NCBI GenBank assembly: GCA_002716585.1
Contig: PBBL01000087.1
Coordinates: 1-64,000, forward strand
Source of the DNA: Myxococcales bacterium
Lineage (GTDB): Bacteria; Myxococcota_A; Bradymonadia; Bradymonadales; GCA-2716585
Length of the DNA stretch: 64,000 nucleotides
Direction of reading: 5' to 3'
Positions 8,903 to 17,827 of this stretch are shown one piece after another. The position numbers were made by a program, and so were the translations under genes. Position 1 is the first letter of the stretch; every line of letters begins with the position of its first letter. The notes beneath the pieces were generated by a model, which saw only the letters and a program-made list of their open reading frames with translations, did not search any database and was not told the DNA's origin.

Positions 8903-10186
8903 TCAGGGGGCGAGCTGCTCCGCCTCCTCAAGGAGGAGGGTGCCGATCTCGGTGAGCGCCTCCGCCTGGGCGTCTTCGTCCTCGTCACCTTCGTCGCTCT
9001 CGTCGCTGCCGTTGGCGAGCAGGACGTACCCGAGCCCATCCTCCAGGCGAAAGAACATCTGCGTCGTGGCGCCGCGCTCTGAGCCCTCGTGACCGAGGAG
9101 GACGTCGTCGCCGTCCTCCTCGCGGCCCCAGATGAGGGCCTGGGTCGTGTCGATCTCCGGGATCTGGGCCTTGAGCATGTCGCGGACGGTGCGGGCCTTG
9201 AGGACGCGGCGAGAGGGGCCGCGGCCCTCGCGGGTGATCATGGCGAGGAACCGACCCATGTCGCGGGCGCTGCTGCGGAGCTGCCCGCTGGGGTAGTCGG
9301 GGACGCCGTAGTGGGCGTTGGCCTGGAGCCGCACCCCGGTCCACCCGTAGGGCGTGGCGACCTGCCGGGGGTCGAGGTCGCGCAGCATCCACGAGGTGCG
9401 CGTCATGCCGAGCGGCGCGAAGATCGCGTCGTGGCAGTAGCGGTCGAAGGGGGAGCGGGTCACCGACTCCACGAGGAGCCCGAGGAGCGCCGTCCCGATG
9501 TTGGTGTAGCTGTGCTCCTCGCCGGGGGGCGACTCGCCGAAGTTGTGGTCGCGGTAATGGCGCCCCTTCGGGGTGAGGTAGTCGCGCAGGAAGCGCTCCA
9601 GGGGCTCGGGGGAGTCGCCCTTGGCGTAGAACCGCTCCATGACGTCCCAGTTGTCCTCAATGCCTGAGGTGTGGGTCATCAGCATGCGCGGCGTGATCGG
9701 CGCGCGAGGCGCCTCGGGGTGACGAACCCGGAAGGGGAGGAGGTCGTTGATGTCCTGGTCGAGGTCGATGCGCCCGGCCTCGACCTGCTGCATCACGGCG
9801 ACGGCGGCGACCGTCTTGGAGACAGAGGCCATCAGGAAGGGGGTGTCCGGGGTGGCGCGTCGCTCCTCCTTGATGTGGGCGAGCCCGTAGGCGCCGGTCC
9901 AGGCGACGCGCCCGTCCATGACGATCGCGGCGGTCAGGCCAGGCAGGTGAACCTGGCGCATGCGGTCGCGGATGAAGTCGTCCACCTCATCGGGGAGCTT
10001 GAGCCCCTCCGGGTCGGGCTTGATGTCCTGAGCGGTCTCGGGCGCGCGCGGCGCCTGCTCCTCCGCGCTCCGGGTGGCGCGGGGCGCGGGGCGCTCGGGG
10101 GGCTCGGAGCGCTCGCTCGGAGCGGGCTCCGATGGGCAGGCGCAGCCCCACAAGGCGCAGAGCGCCACCAGCGTGAGCTGTCTCAT
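8903..10186 (-). CDS. Beta-lactamase-fold serine hydrolase lipoprotein (class C/EstB-like)
   Basis: Periplasmic or surface serine hydrolase related to class C beta-lactamases, esterases and DD-peptidases. Starting at ATG 10186 gives 427 residues with a lipoprotein signal and lipobox LWGC; a longer reading to 10306 would overlap the upstream gene and bury the signal, so it was not chosen. The active-site triad motifs are present: SxxK as SVSK at Ser121-Lys124, YxN as YTN, and a C-terminal HEG in place of KTG. A Pro/Glu/Ser-rich linker follows the lipid anchor. The substrate cannot be read from sequence. It lies in a minus-strand run below an outer-membrane protein gene. Confidence 0.85.
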   Translation of the reverse strand: MRQLTLVALCALWGCACPSEPAPSERSEPPERPAPRATRSAEEQAPRAPETAQDIKPDPEGLKLPDEVDDFIRDRMRQVHLPGLTAAIVMDGRVAWTGAYGLAHIKEERRATPDTPFLMASVSKTVAAVAVMQQVEAGRIDLDQDINDLLPFRVRHPEAPRAPITPRMLMTHTSGIEDNWDVMERFYAKGDSPEPLERFLRDYLTPKGRHYRDHNFGESPPGEEHSYTNIGTALLGLLVESVTRSPFDRYCHDAIFAPLGMTRTSWMLRDLDPRQVATPYGWTGVRLQANAHYGVPDYPSGQLRSSARDMGRFLAMITREGRGPSRRVLKARTVRDMLKAQIPEIDTTQALIWGREEDGDDVLLGHEGSERGATTQMFFRLEDGLGYVLLANGSDESDEGDEDEDAQAEALTEIGTLLLEEAEQLAP

Positions 10187-10298
10187 ACAGGCCGCAATCA
10201 TGACATCTGACTCATGGGCGTCGTTGCCTCGTCGCGTGGTGTGGATCACTCCGTACCACACCGACCTGCGGCGCGCCAGCACGATGTGTGGCCCGGGG

Positions 10299-11288
10299 TC
10301 AGTCAAAAATCAGGATGGTCCCGAGGCCGACGCTGGTCAGCTCAGGGAAGTTCTTCCCCCACAGGACGCGGCTGACGGAGAGGGTCAGCTCCCGGTCGCC
10401 GAGGCGGAGCAGGGCGCCGAACTCAGCGGTGAGGTAGCTGGCGTCCAGCGTCGCGTCGATCACCTCGACGTTCTCCGCGGTGAAGTCGAGGGCCGAGACT
10501 TCGGGGTCGACCGCGACAAAGCCGGTCCCGATCGGCTCGCCCTCAAAGACGGTGATGGCCGTGTTGGCGCCGAGGAAGAAGAACAGCCGCTCCTCGACGC
10601 CCTGGCCCAGCTTGAGCGTGCCCACCGCGCGGTGCCCCGGCCCGTTGAAGCGCGCCTCATAGCCCGCGCTGAGCTGAAACAGGGTCAGGGTGGAGCTGAA
10701 GAAGCGGCCCAGGTGGAGTCGGTACTCCAGCGAGGTCTTGCCGTCTCCCAGCGTGACGTCGTCCTGCACGTTCTGGCTGGGTTGGCCGTCGGCGAACGTC
10801 TCCTGGGGGGAGGGGTACCCCGAGGGGAGCTTCAGGACGAGGCCGGAGGCGAGGTTGACGGCGCCGGTGAGGTGCTGAACGTTCGCGCTCAGGTAGATGT
10901 CCGCGAGGCCGATGTCGCGGCGAGAGAAGGAGATGACCTCCTCGCGGTAGTCGCGGAGGCCGGGGTTGGCGTCGTCCGGTGGGTTGAGCAGCGGATCGGA
11001 GTTGTAGCTCACCCCCTTGAACTGGAGCTTGAGCCCGACCTCAAGCCGCTTGGCGAGGCCGTAGCGCCCCTCGATCTCGGCGTAATAGCTCTCAAACCGG
11101 CCATCGAGCGGGTAGCTCTGGTGGGTCCCGTCGGGCAGGTACTCGCTGTCGGCGAAGTCCACGCCGCCGCCGAGGCGAAGCACGGTCAGCCCCTCGGGCA
11201 GGACCCACGGGGTCGCGGCGGCGTCCCTGGGGGTCGCCATCGCGAGCAGCGCGACCAGCGACGCGAGCGCGGATAGGTTGGGGCGCAT
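10299..11288 (-). CDS. Secreted beta-barrel-like outer-membrane protein
   Basis: A 329-residue protein with an N-terminal signal peptide (hydrophobic ALASLVALLAMA, likely cleavage after DAAA). The mature region has alternating polar/hydrophobic strands with many Tyr, Gly and Phe, and ends in a short strand finishing with Phe-Asp. The pattern suggests an outer-membrane barrel of 10-14 strands. It resembles loosely defined transporter or DUF3187-like proteins, but no specific family could be confirmed by eye. The downstream serine hydrolase starts 112 bases after its stop, so co-transcription is possible. Confidence 0.72.
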   Translation of the reverse strand: MRPNLSALASLVALLAMATPRDAAATPWVLPEGLTVLRLGGGVDFADSEYLPDGTHQSYPLDGRFESYYAEIEGRYGLAKRLEVGLKLQFKGVSYNSDPLLNPPDDANPGLRDYREEVISFSRRDIGLADIYLSANVQHLTGAVNLASGLVLKLPSGYPSPQETFADGQPSQNVQDDVTLGDGKTSLEYRLHLGRFFSSTLTLFQLSAGYEARFNGPGHRAVGTLKLGQGVEERLFFFLGANTAITVFEGEPIGTGFVAVDPEVSALDFTAENVEVIDATLDASYLTAEFGALLRLGDRELTLSVSRVLWGKNFPELTSVGLGTILIFD

Positions 11289-11322
11289 GGGTGATTCTCC
11301 ATCGAGGCGCGTCGGCCTGTGT

Positions 11323-13170
11323 TCAAAACCCGAAGGGGACGTCGCGCCTCGGTTGATCGGTCGCGGCCTTGTCTGACTTGTCCTTGGGGTCTGGCTTGCT
11401 CGGCGCGAACGGGCGCGTGGTGGTGGTGTCTGGAGGCGACTGGGGCGCGGTGCGGCCTGGTGGAGCGAGCGCGTCGAGCGCTTTGGTCGGAGGCGGCGGC
11501 TCCTCCTTGGGGGTGGTCGCCCGGGTGACCACGGAGGTCTCCTCGGAGGGGGTGGCCGAGGGCGGCGGGGCGCTCTCCTTGTCCGCCGTCGCGGCGGGAG
11601 GGTCGGGTGTGGGAGCGGTCTCTTTTCTCGCGGCCCGTGCCGTGGCCGCGCGTCGGCGCGCGGTCTGACGCGCGAGCGCCGCGTCGCGTCGCGACAGGGG
11701 CAGCGGCGCGGGGTCGGTCGGCTCCTCTGCGAGTGACGGATCCTCGGGGCTCGGCGGCTCCTCGGCGAGCGGCGGCTCCTCGGGGCTTGTTTTGCCTGCG
11801 ATCTGCGGATCTTCGGCGCCAGGCGGCTCGTCTCGCGGTGGGGTGGCCTGTTCTTCGATGGGTGGCGGAGAGGATGCCTCCGCGTTGAGGTGAGGTTCTG
11901 TTTGGACGGCGGCTTCCGCAGCCGGGGCGTCCGCTGGAGCCTCGATGGGGTCGCCCGGAGCTGTGGTGATCGCTGGGCGTGACGTGCCTGTGGCGGGGTG
12001 GGGCGGTGGGGCGTCTGTCGAGGCCAACATGACCCAGAACACCGCGCACACGATCAGCGCGCCCGCGAGCACCCCGCCAGCCAGCAGGAGCGCGCCGCGT
12101 TGGGGGCTGCGGGCTTCGGAGGGGAGTGGGTCGAGCGACGCGCGTGTTGGGGCGACGGGGGGTTGGGTGACAGGGGCGGGCGCGTCGTCGGCCGGGAGAG
12201 GGGGCTGGACGGAGAGCCTGAGCCCGACCGGCCCTGGGAGGGTGCGCTGAGGGCTCGTGGAGCGCTCACCGAGATCGCCGGTGATCTGGAGCGGGACCTC
12301 CAGGTTGAGGAGGCTGACGACCGTCGGCGGGTAGGAGCGCCGCATCGCGCCGAGGCCGTTGACCAGCATCCGAAGCGCGGCGCGGGCCGAGGTGGGGCGC
12401 TCCTCCGGTGACTTCTTCATGCTGCCGCGGATGAGCTGGGCGATGGGCGCAGGGAGATCCCGCCGCAGCTCCTCGGGGGCCGGGGGCGGGGTGTGGGCGT
12501 GGTGGTAGGCGAGATCGCCGCGCTCGAATGGGAGGCGGCCCGTGAACAGCTCAAAGAGGGTGACCCCGAAGCTGTAGAGGTCGCTGCGTGGTGTCAGGTC
12601 GTGTCCCAGGATGTGCTCGGGGGAGATGTAGGCCGGGCTCCCTCGGACCCGGGTCCCGCGCTGCACCAGCAGCTCCAGCTCCCGCGCCAGGCCAAAGTCG
12701 AGCAGCCGCAGCGTCCCGTCGGGCTGGACGATGAAGTTGTTGGGCTTGATGTCGCGGTGGATGATCTTCTGCTCGTGGAGGTAGCAGAGGACGGCCAGCA
12801 GCTGGGTGGCGATCTGGATTCCGTCGTCCAGCGGGACGCCCTCCGGGTACCGGGCGACGATCGCGTCGCCGGACAGCCCGTCCACGTGCTCCATGCTCAT
12901 GAACGCGTGTTCGTGGACTTGGAACACGTCGTAGACCGACACCAGGTTGGGGTGGGTCGTCCTGGCGAGCACGCGGGCCTCCTGGTCGAAGATGGCCACC
13001 GCCTCGGGGTTGTGGATCAGCTCCGGGGCGAGCGCCTTGATCGCCACCACCCGGTTGAGCACCTCATCGTGGGCCTTGTAGACGGAGCCCATCCCGCCCT
13101 GCCCGATCAACTCGACGAGCCGATAGCGCTGTTGAAGAAGTACCCCGACTCCGATGACGCCGTGCTGCAT
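11323..13170 (-). CDS. Membrane-anchored Ser/Thr protein kinase with Pro/Glu-rich external tail
   Basis: Hanks-type (PASTA-less) bacterial Ser/Thr kinase, 615 residues. The kinase domain at about 14-275 has the glycine loop GQGGMG (23-28), the VAIK lysine Lys45, the catalytic HRD at 138-140 with IKPNN, DFG at 158-160 and the SPEH motif near 183, so it appears catalytically competent. A single transmembrane helix lies at about 359-384. The remaining 230 residues, expected outside the cytoplasmic membrane, are Pro/Glu/Ala-rich with imperfect repeats of PPxxEEPP type and Lys/Arg-rich patches; no sensor domain is recognised. Eukaryotic-like kinases of this layout are abundant in Myxococcota. Confidence 0.92.
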   Translation of the reverse strand: MQHGVIGVGVLLQQRYRLVELIGQGGMGSVYKAHDEVLNRVVAIKALAPELIHNPEAVAIFDQEARVLARTTHPNLVSVYDVFQVHEHAFMSMEHVDGLSGDAIVARYPEGVPLDDGIQIATQLLAVLCYLHEQKIIHRDIKPNNFIVQPDGTLRLLDFGLARELELLVQRGTRVRGSPAYISPEHILGHDLTPRSDLYSFGVTLFELFTGRLPFERGDLAYHHAHTPPPAPEELRRDLPAPIAQLIRGSMKKSPEERPTSARAALRMLVNGLGAMRRSYPPTVVSLLNLEVPLQITGDLGERSTSPQRTLPGPVGLRLSVQPPLPADDAPAPVTQPPVAPTRASLDPLPSEARSPQRGALLLAGGVLAGALIVCAVFWVMLASTDAPPPHPATGTSRPAITTAPGDPIEAPADAPAAEAAVQTEPHLNAEASSPPPIEEQATPPRDEPPGAEDPQIAGKTSPEEPPLAEEPPSPEDPSLAEEPTDPAPLPLSRRDAALARQTARRRAATARAARKETAPTPDPPAATADKESAPPPSATPSEETSVVTRATTPKEEPPPPTKALDALAPPGRTAPQSPPDTTTTRPFAPSKPDPKDKSDKAATDQPRRDVPFGF

Positions 13171-13262
13171 GGTGGCTTGCCTCCAGACCGTCCGCCTCTA
13201 CTGTGGGGTGGGAGGCCGCGGCGTTACAGACACGCGCGATAAAGAGGTGTGCGCTTGGGCCG

Positions 13263-15386
13263 CTACGCGGAGCGGGTGACGCGCCAGGCGTTGAAGATCT
13301 TCGGGGTGCGGGCGAAGTCCCGCGGCAGGTGCGCGGCGGTGATCTCGGTGACGTCCAGCCCGGTGAGCGCGTCATGATCCATGACGAAGTCCTGAAAGGG
13401 GTTGGAGAAGATCATCACCCCGTCGCGCTCAAGGAGCCGCGACGCGGCGCGGATGAGCTGGACGTGATCGCGCTGGACGTCGAAGGTGTCCGCCCGCCGA
13501 GAGCGAGAGAAGGTCGGCGGCGCCGCGTAGATGAGCCCATAGCGGCGGTCGGCGTGGGCGCGCAGCCACTCGCCGCAGTCGGCGCGGATCAGCTCATGGC
13601 GCCGCCCGTCGATGTCAAACCCGTTGAGCGCCATGTTGCGCCCGCCCCAGTCCAGGTAGGTCTGCGACAGATCGACGCTCGTGGTGTGTGAGGCGCCGCC
13701 CGCCGCCGCGTACACCGTCGCGGTGCAGGTGTAGGCGTAGAGGTTGAGGAAGCGGCGCCCGCCCGCCAGCTCGCGCAGCTGGGCTCGGATCTGCCGCTGA
13801 TCGAGGAACAGCCCGGTGTCGAGGTAGTCCACCAGGTTGATCAGGAAGCTGAGCCCGCCCTCCTGCACCTGCCGCTGCTCGCCGTCGCCGTCGCCGCGCC
13901 GCGTGTACTGACCCGCGGCGCCGCCGCCGCGGCGCCTGACCCGGAGGAACACCTGCTCGGGGTCGATCTCAAGCACCTCGGGGACGACCTGAAGGGCGTC
14001 GCTGAGGTGGATCTCGGCGACCTGGGGATCGACCCGAGGGGGGCGCTGGTACTCCTGGATGAGGGCGGCGCCGTCGTACCAGTCGATCGCCATGTTGTAC
14101 TCGGGGATGTCGGCGTCGTAGAGCCGATAGCAGGTCACGCCGCCGCGGCGCGCCCACTTCCCGATTCGCGTCCTGTTCTTGCGGAGCCGGTTGATCAGCA
14201 TCCCGGCGTCCGGGCTGGGCTTGCGCCAGCCCGGGCCTTCGTCGGCGGCGGGGGCCTGCTCCCGCAGCGGGTAGACGAGCAGGCGGCAGTCGACGCGGCC
14301 GTTGCTCAGCTCGACGCGCTCGGACGCCTTGAGGCCGACGCGCTTGCTCAGGAGCGCGTTGCCGGTCATCACCCCGGCGGTCCAGCCTGGGAAGCCGCGC
14401 TTGAGGCGATCGCCCAGCTCCGCGTAGAGCGGCCCGAGCGCGCCGCCTTCGTTCAGCCGCTGCCCATAGGGCGGGTTGGTGACGACGAGGCCCTCACCGA
14501 CACCAGGCGGGGCGCTCACGTCGGCGAGGTCGCGCCGAACCAGCCGAACCCCGTCGGCCACCCCGGCGTGGCGGGCGGCGGCGCGGGCCTCCTCCACCTG
14601 ATCGCCCGACGGATCCGATCCCAGGATCGTCGCCTGGGCTGGGCGCTGAGGTCCCAGCGCCGCCAGCGCCTCCTCCCAGAGGTCGGCGTCGTGGCCGCTC
14701 CACGACAGGAGGCCGAGCGAGGCGCGCTCCGGGCGGCGCTGGAGGGCGATGGACGCCGCTTCGATGACGAGGCGCCCGTCTCCGCAGAGCGGATCCACGA
14801 AGGCCGCCCCCTGCGCGGCCAGCGCGGGCCACCCCATGTGGATGAGGATCGCCGAGGCGAGCCCGCCGCTCATCGGGTACTGGTCCGAGCCTCGGGTGCG
14901 TCTGGGGCGAGGCCGCGAGGCGAGTTCGAGGCTGACGGTCGCGCGGTCTCGGAAGATCCGGACGTGCAGCTGCACGTCCGGTTCGCGGGGGTCGATGTCG
15001 GGGCGCCGCTGTCTGGCGTCGCGGAGCGTGTCCACGACGGCGTCCTTGGACTTCAGCGCGATGAAGTGGGACGGCTGGAGGCGCGACCTCGACGTGGTGG
15101 CCCGGATCGCCAGGGTCTTGCCCGGGGCGAGGTGCTGCTCCCAGGCGATGGCTCGAACACCGGCGTAGAGGGCGTCCTCGTCGGGAGCCTCGAAGGTGCC
15201 CAACGTCAGGAGCACCCGCTCAGCGATTCGAGAGCCCGCGCAGACGCGGTAGAGCGCGCCGAGCGGCGCGTCGAACGAGGCGCCGCCCGCCACGACGCGG
15301 GGACGGACGCCGGTCAAGGCTTCGATTTCGACGGCGAGCAGGTCCTCGGCGCCTCGGGCGGCTGTGATGAAGCTGGTCAGGGTCAC
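13263..15386 (-). CDS. rlmL: Bifunctional 23S rRNA methyltransferase RlmKL (G2445 N2 / G2069 N7)
   Basis: A 707-residue fusion as in gammaproteobacterial RlmKL. The N-terminal THUMP RNA-binding region (about 1-160) precedes an N2-guanine methyltransferase with SAM motif DPLCGDG near 198 and catalytic NPPYG near 301. The C-terminal half corresponds to RlmK, with SAM motif I read as NLYAYTCTA near 548 and motif IV as AAPPTFS near 619. In E. coli-type RlmK these are usually YTGSA and DPPTFS, so two conserved positions are altered (G to C, D to A) and activity of the second domain is uncertain. The start is a GTG with GGAGGAGG upstream. It is separated by 92 bases from the kinase gene downstream. 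Confidence 0.88.
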   Translation of the reverse strand: MTLTSFITAARGAEDLLAVEIEALTGVRPRVVAGGASFDAPLGALYRVCAGSRIAERVLLTLGTFEAPDEDALYAGVRAIAWEQHLAPGKTLAIRATTSRSRLQPSHFIALKSKDAVVDTLRDARQRRPDIDPREPDVQLHVRIFRDRATVSLELASRPRPRRTRGSDQYPMSGGLASAILIHMGWPALAAQGAAFVDPLCGDGRLVIEAASIALQRRPERASLGLLSWSGHDADLWEEALAALGPQRPAQATILGSDPSGDQVEEARAAARHAGVADGVRLVRRDLADVSAPPGVGEGLVVTNPPYGQRLNEGGALGPLYAELGDRLKRGFPGWTAGVMTGNALLSKRVGLKASERVELSNGRVDCRLLVYPLREQAPAADEGPGWRKPSPDAGMLINRLRKNRTRIGKWARRGGVTCYRLYDADIPEYNMAIDWYDGAALIQEYQRPPRVDPQVAEIHLSDALQVVPEVLEIDPEQVFLRVRRRGGGAAGQYTRRGDGDGEQRQVQEGGLSFLINLVDYLDTGLFLDQRQIRAQLRELAGGRRFLNLYAYTCTATVYAAAGGASHTTSVDLSQTYLDWGGRNMALNGFDIDGRRHELIRADCGEWLRAHADRRYGLIYAAPPTFSRSRRADTFDVQRDHVQLIRAASRLLERDGVMIFSNPFQDFVMDHDALTGLDVTEITAAHLPRDFARTPKIFNAWRVTRSA

Positions 15387-15532
15387 GGGTGGCCTCCTCC
15401 ACGGTTCACGGGCTTCTATACCAGAGGTGCCCCCGCAATGGGAGGAGTAGAGGAGGGCCGCGGGCTCCTCGCTGATTTTTTGTTCACTTCCTACGCAACA
15501 TCGCTTGAACGCGGGCGATAACCCCCTCTGAG

Positions 15533-15552
15533 CAGGACCCTGGTGGGTCCTG
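15533..15552. promoter_or_regulatory. Dyad-symmetric element upstream of the Sel1 gene
   Basis: Perfect 8-base inverted repeat CAGGACCC / GGGTCCTG with a four-base TGGT loop, 37 bases before the start of the Sel1-repeat gene and inside the divergent region shared with rlmL. It could be an operator or a 5'-leader hairpin. Confidence 0.35.
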
Positions 15553-15589
15553 GGATGTTCACACGCACTCAGGCACAGAGGAGGCCAAC

Positions 15590-17776
15590 ATGACGCGAGC
15601 GATCTGGATGATCACCCTCACGTGGTTCGGGGTGGTGGGGGGAGCGCCCGCCGCGCGGAGCGAGCCCATCGACTGCGCCACGGCGCAGGAGTGTTACGCC
15701 GAGGGCGAGCGGTACGCGAAGCGATCGGGGCGGCGCCCCGCGCAGCAGGCGGCGCGCTACTTCGAGCGAGCCTGCGACGCCTCCTGGGCGCCTGGCTGCG
15801 AGGCGCTCGCCGCCCTTCACCTCGACGGTCGCCTCGGTCAACCCGACGCGCAGGCCGTCTTCACGGCCCGCCTCCGAGCGTGTGAGGCGTCCAGCGCCCG
15901 CCGCTGCTTGTCGCTGGCGCTCCTCTACCGCGACGGCGTCGGCGTCCCCGTGGACCCCGATCGCGCCACGCTCCTCGTCGAGGCCGCTCGCCGCCACCTC
16001 GAAACCCTCTGCCGTCTGGAGTGGGGCCACGCCTGCCTTGAGCTTGGGCTGTTGCTGCACCGCGGCGACTGGCTCCCCCCCGCCCCGACTCAGGCTCGCC
16101 TCCTCCTTCAGCGCTCCTGCCACACCCACCGGCAGCCGCGTGGCTGCTACAACCTCGCCCAGGTCCATCCAGAGCAGGAGTCCTCCAGCGCGGGCCTACT
16201 GGCGCTGGCGTGCCAATGGGGCTACGCGCGCGCCTGCAACCCGGACGCCCCGCCCCCGACCGCGCCCCGCCGCCTCCCCGAGCCGATCAGCTGCGACCTC
16301 GACCAGCGCGGCGCCCCGCCACGGTGTGCGTCGTCGGGTGGTGACGACTCGCCCCCCTCGTGGGAGGAGGCGGCGCCCCGACACGCCCGGACGCTGTGGC
16401 GGTCGTGCCGCGATGGGGACGCGGGCGCCTGCCTGGAACTCAGCGACCTCCACCAGTTCGGGATCGGAGGCCCGATCAACGCGCCGATCGCGCGGAGCCT
16501 GCGTGAGCGCGCGGTTCAGCTCCTGGAGCGCGGCTGCGCCCAGGGCGACCTCACGGGCTGTCGCGCCCTCGCGCAGGTGTTCACCCAGGGGCGCTACGCC
16601 GAGCCCGATCCGACCCGCGTGGAGGTGGCGCGGCGGGTCACGGGCCGCGCCCAGCGCGCGGCCTGCTCCGAGGGGGACGTGGACGCCTGCTACGCGGTCG
16701 CCCAGCGCGTCCTCCGTGACCCGGAGGGGGACCTCCAGGTCGCGATGGGGCTGCTGTCGCAAGCGTGTGACGACGATCACCCGCAAGCCTGCGCCCGTCT
16801 GGCTGGGGTCTTCAATCAGAAGCGCCGCCCCGAGTTCGATCGCGGCAAGGCGCTGCGGCTCTACCGCAAGGCGTGCTACCTCGGCGCCGCGGCCTCGTGC
16901 CGGACCGCGATCCGCCTCTGGCTCAAGGCGGGCGCGGTGGAGGAGGCGATCGACGCGCAGCGCTTCATGCGCCGTCGTCACCAGGCTCGCTGCGACGAGG
17001 GCAACAGCGGGGCTTGTCTGGCGCTCCACGCGCTCCTCAGTGAAGGGCCGCGCCCGGACCGGGCCGCGGCGGAGGCCGCGCTCCTGGTCGGCGCGCGGCA
17101 GCTTGACCGACAGTGCCGCCTGGGGCAGGCCGCCTCCTGCGCGCGCCTGGCGAAGCTGACGCGGCGACCTGAGCTGCCCATCCCGCTCGATCTCCAGGCC
17201 CGTGAGGCCGAGCTGCTTGAGCGCGCCTGCCGCGGCGGCGCCTCGATGAGCCAGAGCACGGCGCGCGCCTGCCTCACCGCCGGGCTGATGATGGAGCTGA
17301 GCGCGCGTCGCCCTTCGCTGGCTCAGGAGCTGTACAAGCGGGCCTGCGTCGCGGGGTTGGCGCAGGCGTGCCTGTGGGTTGAGGAGGAGGGGTGGGGCGC
17401 TCGGGCCGCGGGGCTCTACAGGCGCTCCTGCGCCCACCAGGGGGAGGGCTGCGTTGAGCTGGAGCTGCTCTACCTGCGCGGCCACGCCCCGAGGCCGGAC
17501 GGCGCGCAGGAGGTGAGCTGGGCGGCGCGCCTGCCGGAGTTGAAGCGGGCGTGTCGCCGTCGCAAGGAGAGCGCCTGTGTGCAGCTCGGGGTGTTGTACC
17601 GTGACGGGCTGGGGGTGGATCGGAGCCCGAGCGCGTCACGGCGGTACTTTCGCCGGGTGGAGCGCATCAGGCGTCGCAAGTGCAGGAAGCGGGGGGCGTG
17701 TGAGGGGCTGCTGGAGCTGTGTCGGGTCGGCTTTGAGGACGCATGCCCGAGCGAGGGGCCGCTCTCGGAGCGGTGA
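15590..17776 (+). CDS. Secreted cysteine-rich Sel1/TPR-like repeat protein
   Basis: A 728-residue exported protein: signal peptide at 1-24 (cleavage near APAARS) and then about 17-18 degenerate Sel1-like helical repeats of 35-40 residues. The repeats carry alternating C-x(n)-G-x(n)-C-x(2)-L patterns such as RACDASWAPGC and CYLGAAASC. Most repeats contain two Cys, implying a disulfide-clamped solenoid in the periplasm, as in Helicobacter cysteine-rich proteins. The start has a strong GAGGAGG ribosome site. It converges on an outer-membrane gene across a strong hairpin. Sel1 proteins usually mediate protein-protein contacts; no partner can be named here. Confidence 0.8.
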   Translation: MTRAIWMITLTWFGVVGGAPAARSEPIDCATAQECYAEGERYAKRSGRRPAQQAARYFERACDASWAPGCEALAALHLDGRLGQPDAQAVFTARLRACEASSARRCLSLALLYRDGVGVPVDPDRATLLVEAARRHLETLCRLEWGHACLELGLLLHRGDWLPPAPTQARLLLQRSCHTHRQPRGCYNLAQVHPEQESSSAGLLALACQWGYARACNPDAPPPTAPRRLPEPISCDLDQRGAPPRCASSGGDDSPPSWEEAAPRHARTLWRSCRDGDAGACLELSDLHQFGIGGPINAPIARSLRERAVQLLERGCAQGDLTGCRALAQVFTQGRYAEPDPTRVEVARRVTGRAQRAACSEGDVDACYAVAQRVLRDPEGDLQVAMGLLSQACDDDHPQACARLAGVFNQKRRPEFDRGKALRLYRKACYLGAAASCRTAIRLWLKAGAVEEAIDAQRFMRRRHQARCDEGNSGACLALHALLSEGPRPDRAAAEAALLVGARQLDRQCRLGQAASCARLAKLTRRPELPIPLDLQAREAELLERACRGGASMSQSTARACLTAGLMMELSARRPSLAQELYKRACVAGLAQACLWVEEEGWGARAAGLYRRSCAHQGEGCVELELLYLRGHAPRPDGAQEVSWAARLPELKRACRRRKESACVQLGVLYRDGLGVDRSPSASRRYFRRVERIRRRKCRKRGACEGLLELCRVGFEDACPSEGPLSER

Positions 17777-17777
17777 G

Positions 17778-17816
17778 GCGCTCGCCGCGCGGTGTGTTAT
17801 GGGGCGCGGCGAGCGC
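17778..17816. terminator. Bidirectional hairpin between convergent genes
   Basis: A perfect 13-base inverted repeat (GCGCTCGCCGCGC and its complement) around a 13-base loop, directly after the Sel1 gene stop and before the 3' end of the convergent outer-membrane gene. The position and stem strength fit a bidirectional terminator; there is no T-run. Confidence 0.6.
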
Positions 17817-17827
17817 TGGCGTGTGGC

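Noticed and set aside
10187-10306. Longer N-terminus for the serine hydrolase
   Set aside because: It overlaps the upstream gene and buries the lipoprotein signal; the shorter start is used.
14007-15521. 504-codon plus-strand frame opposite rlmL
   Set aside because: Shadow of RlmKL; no start signal.
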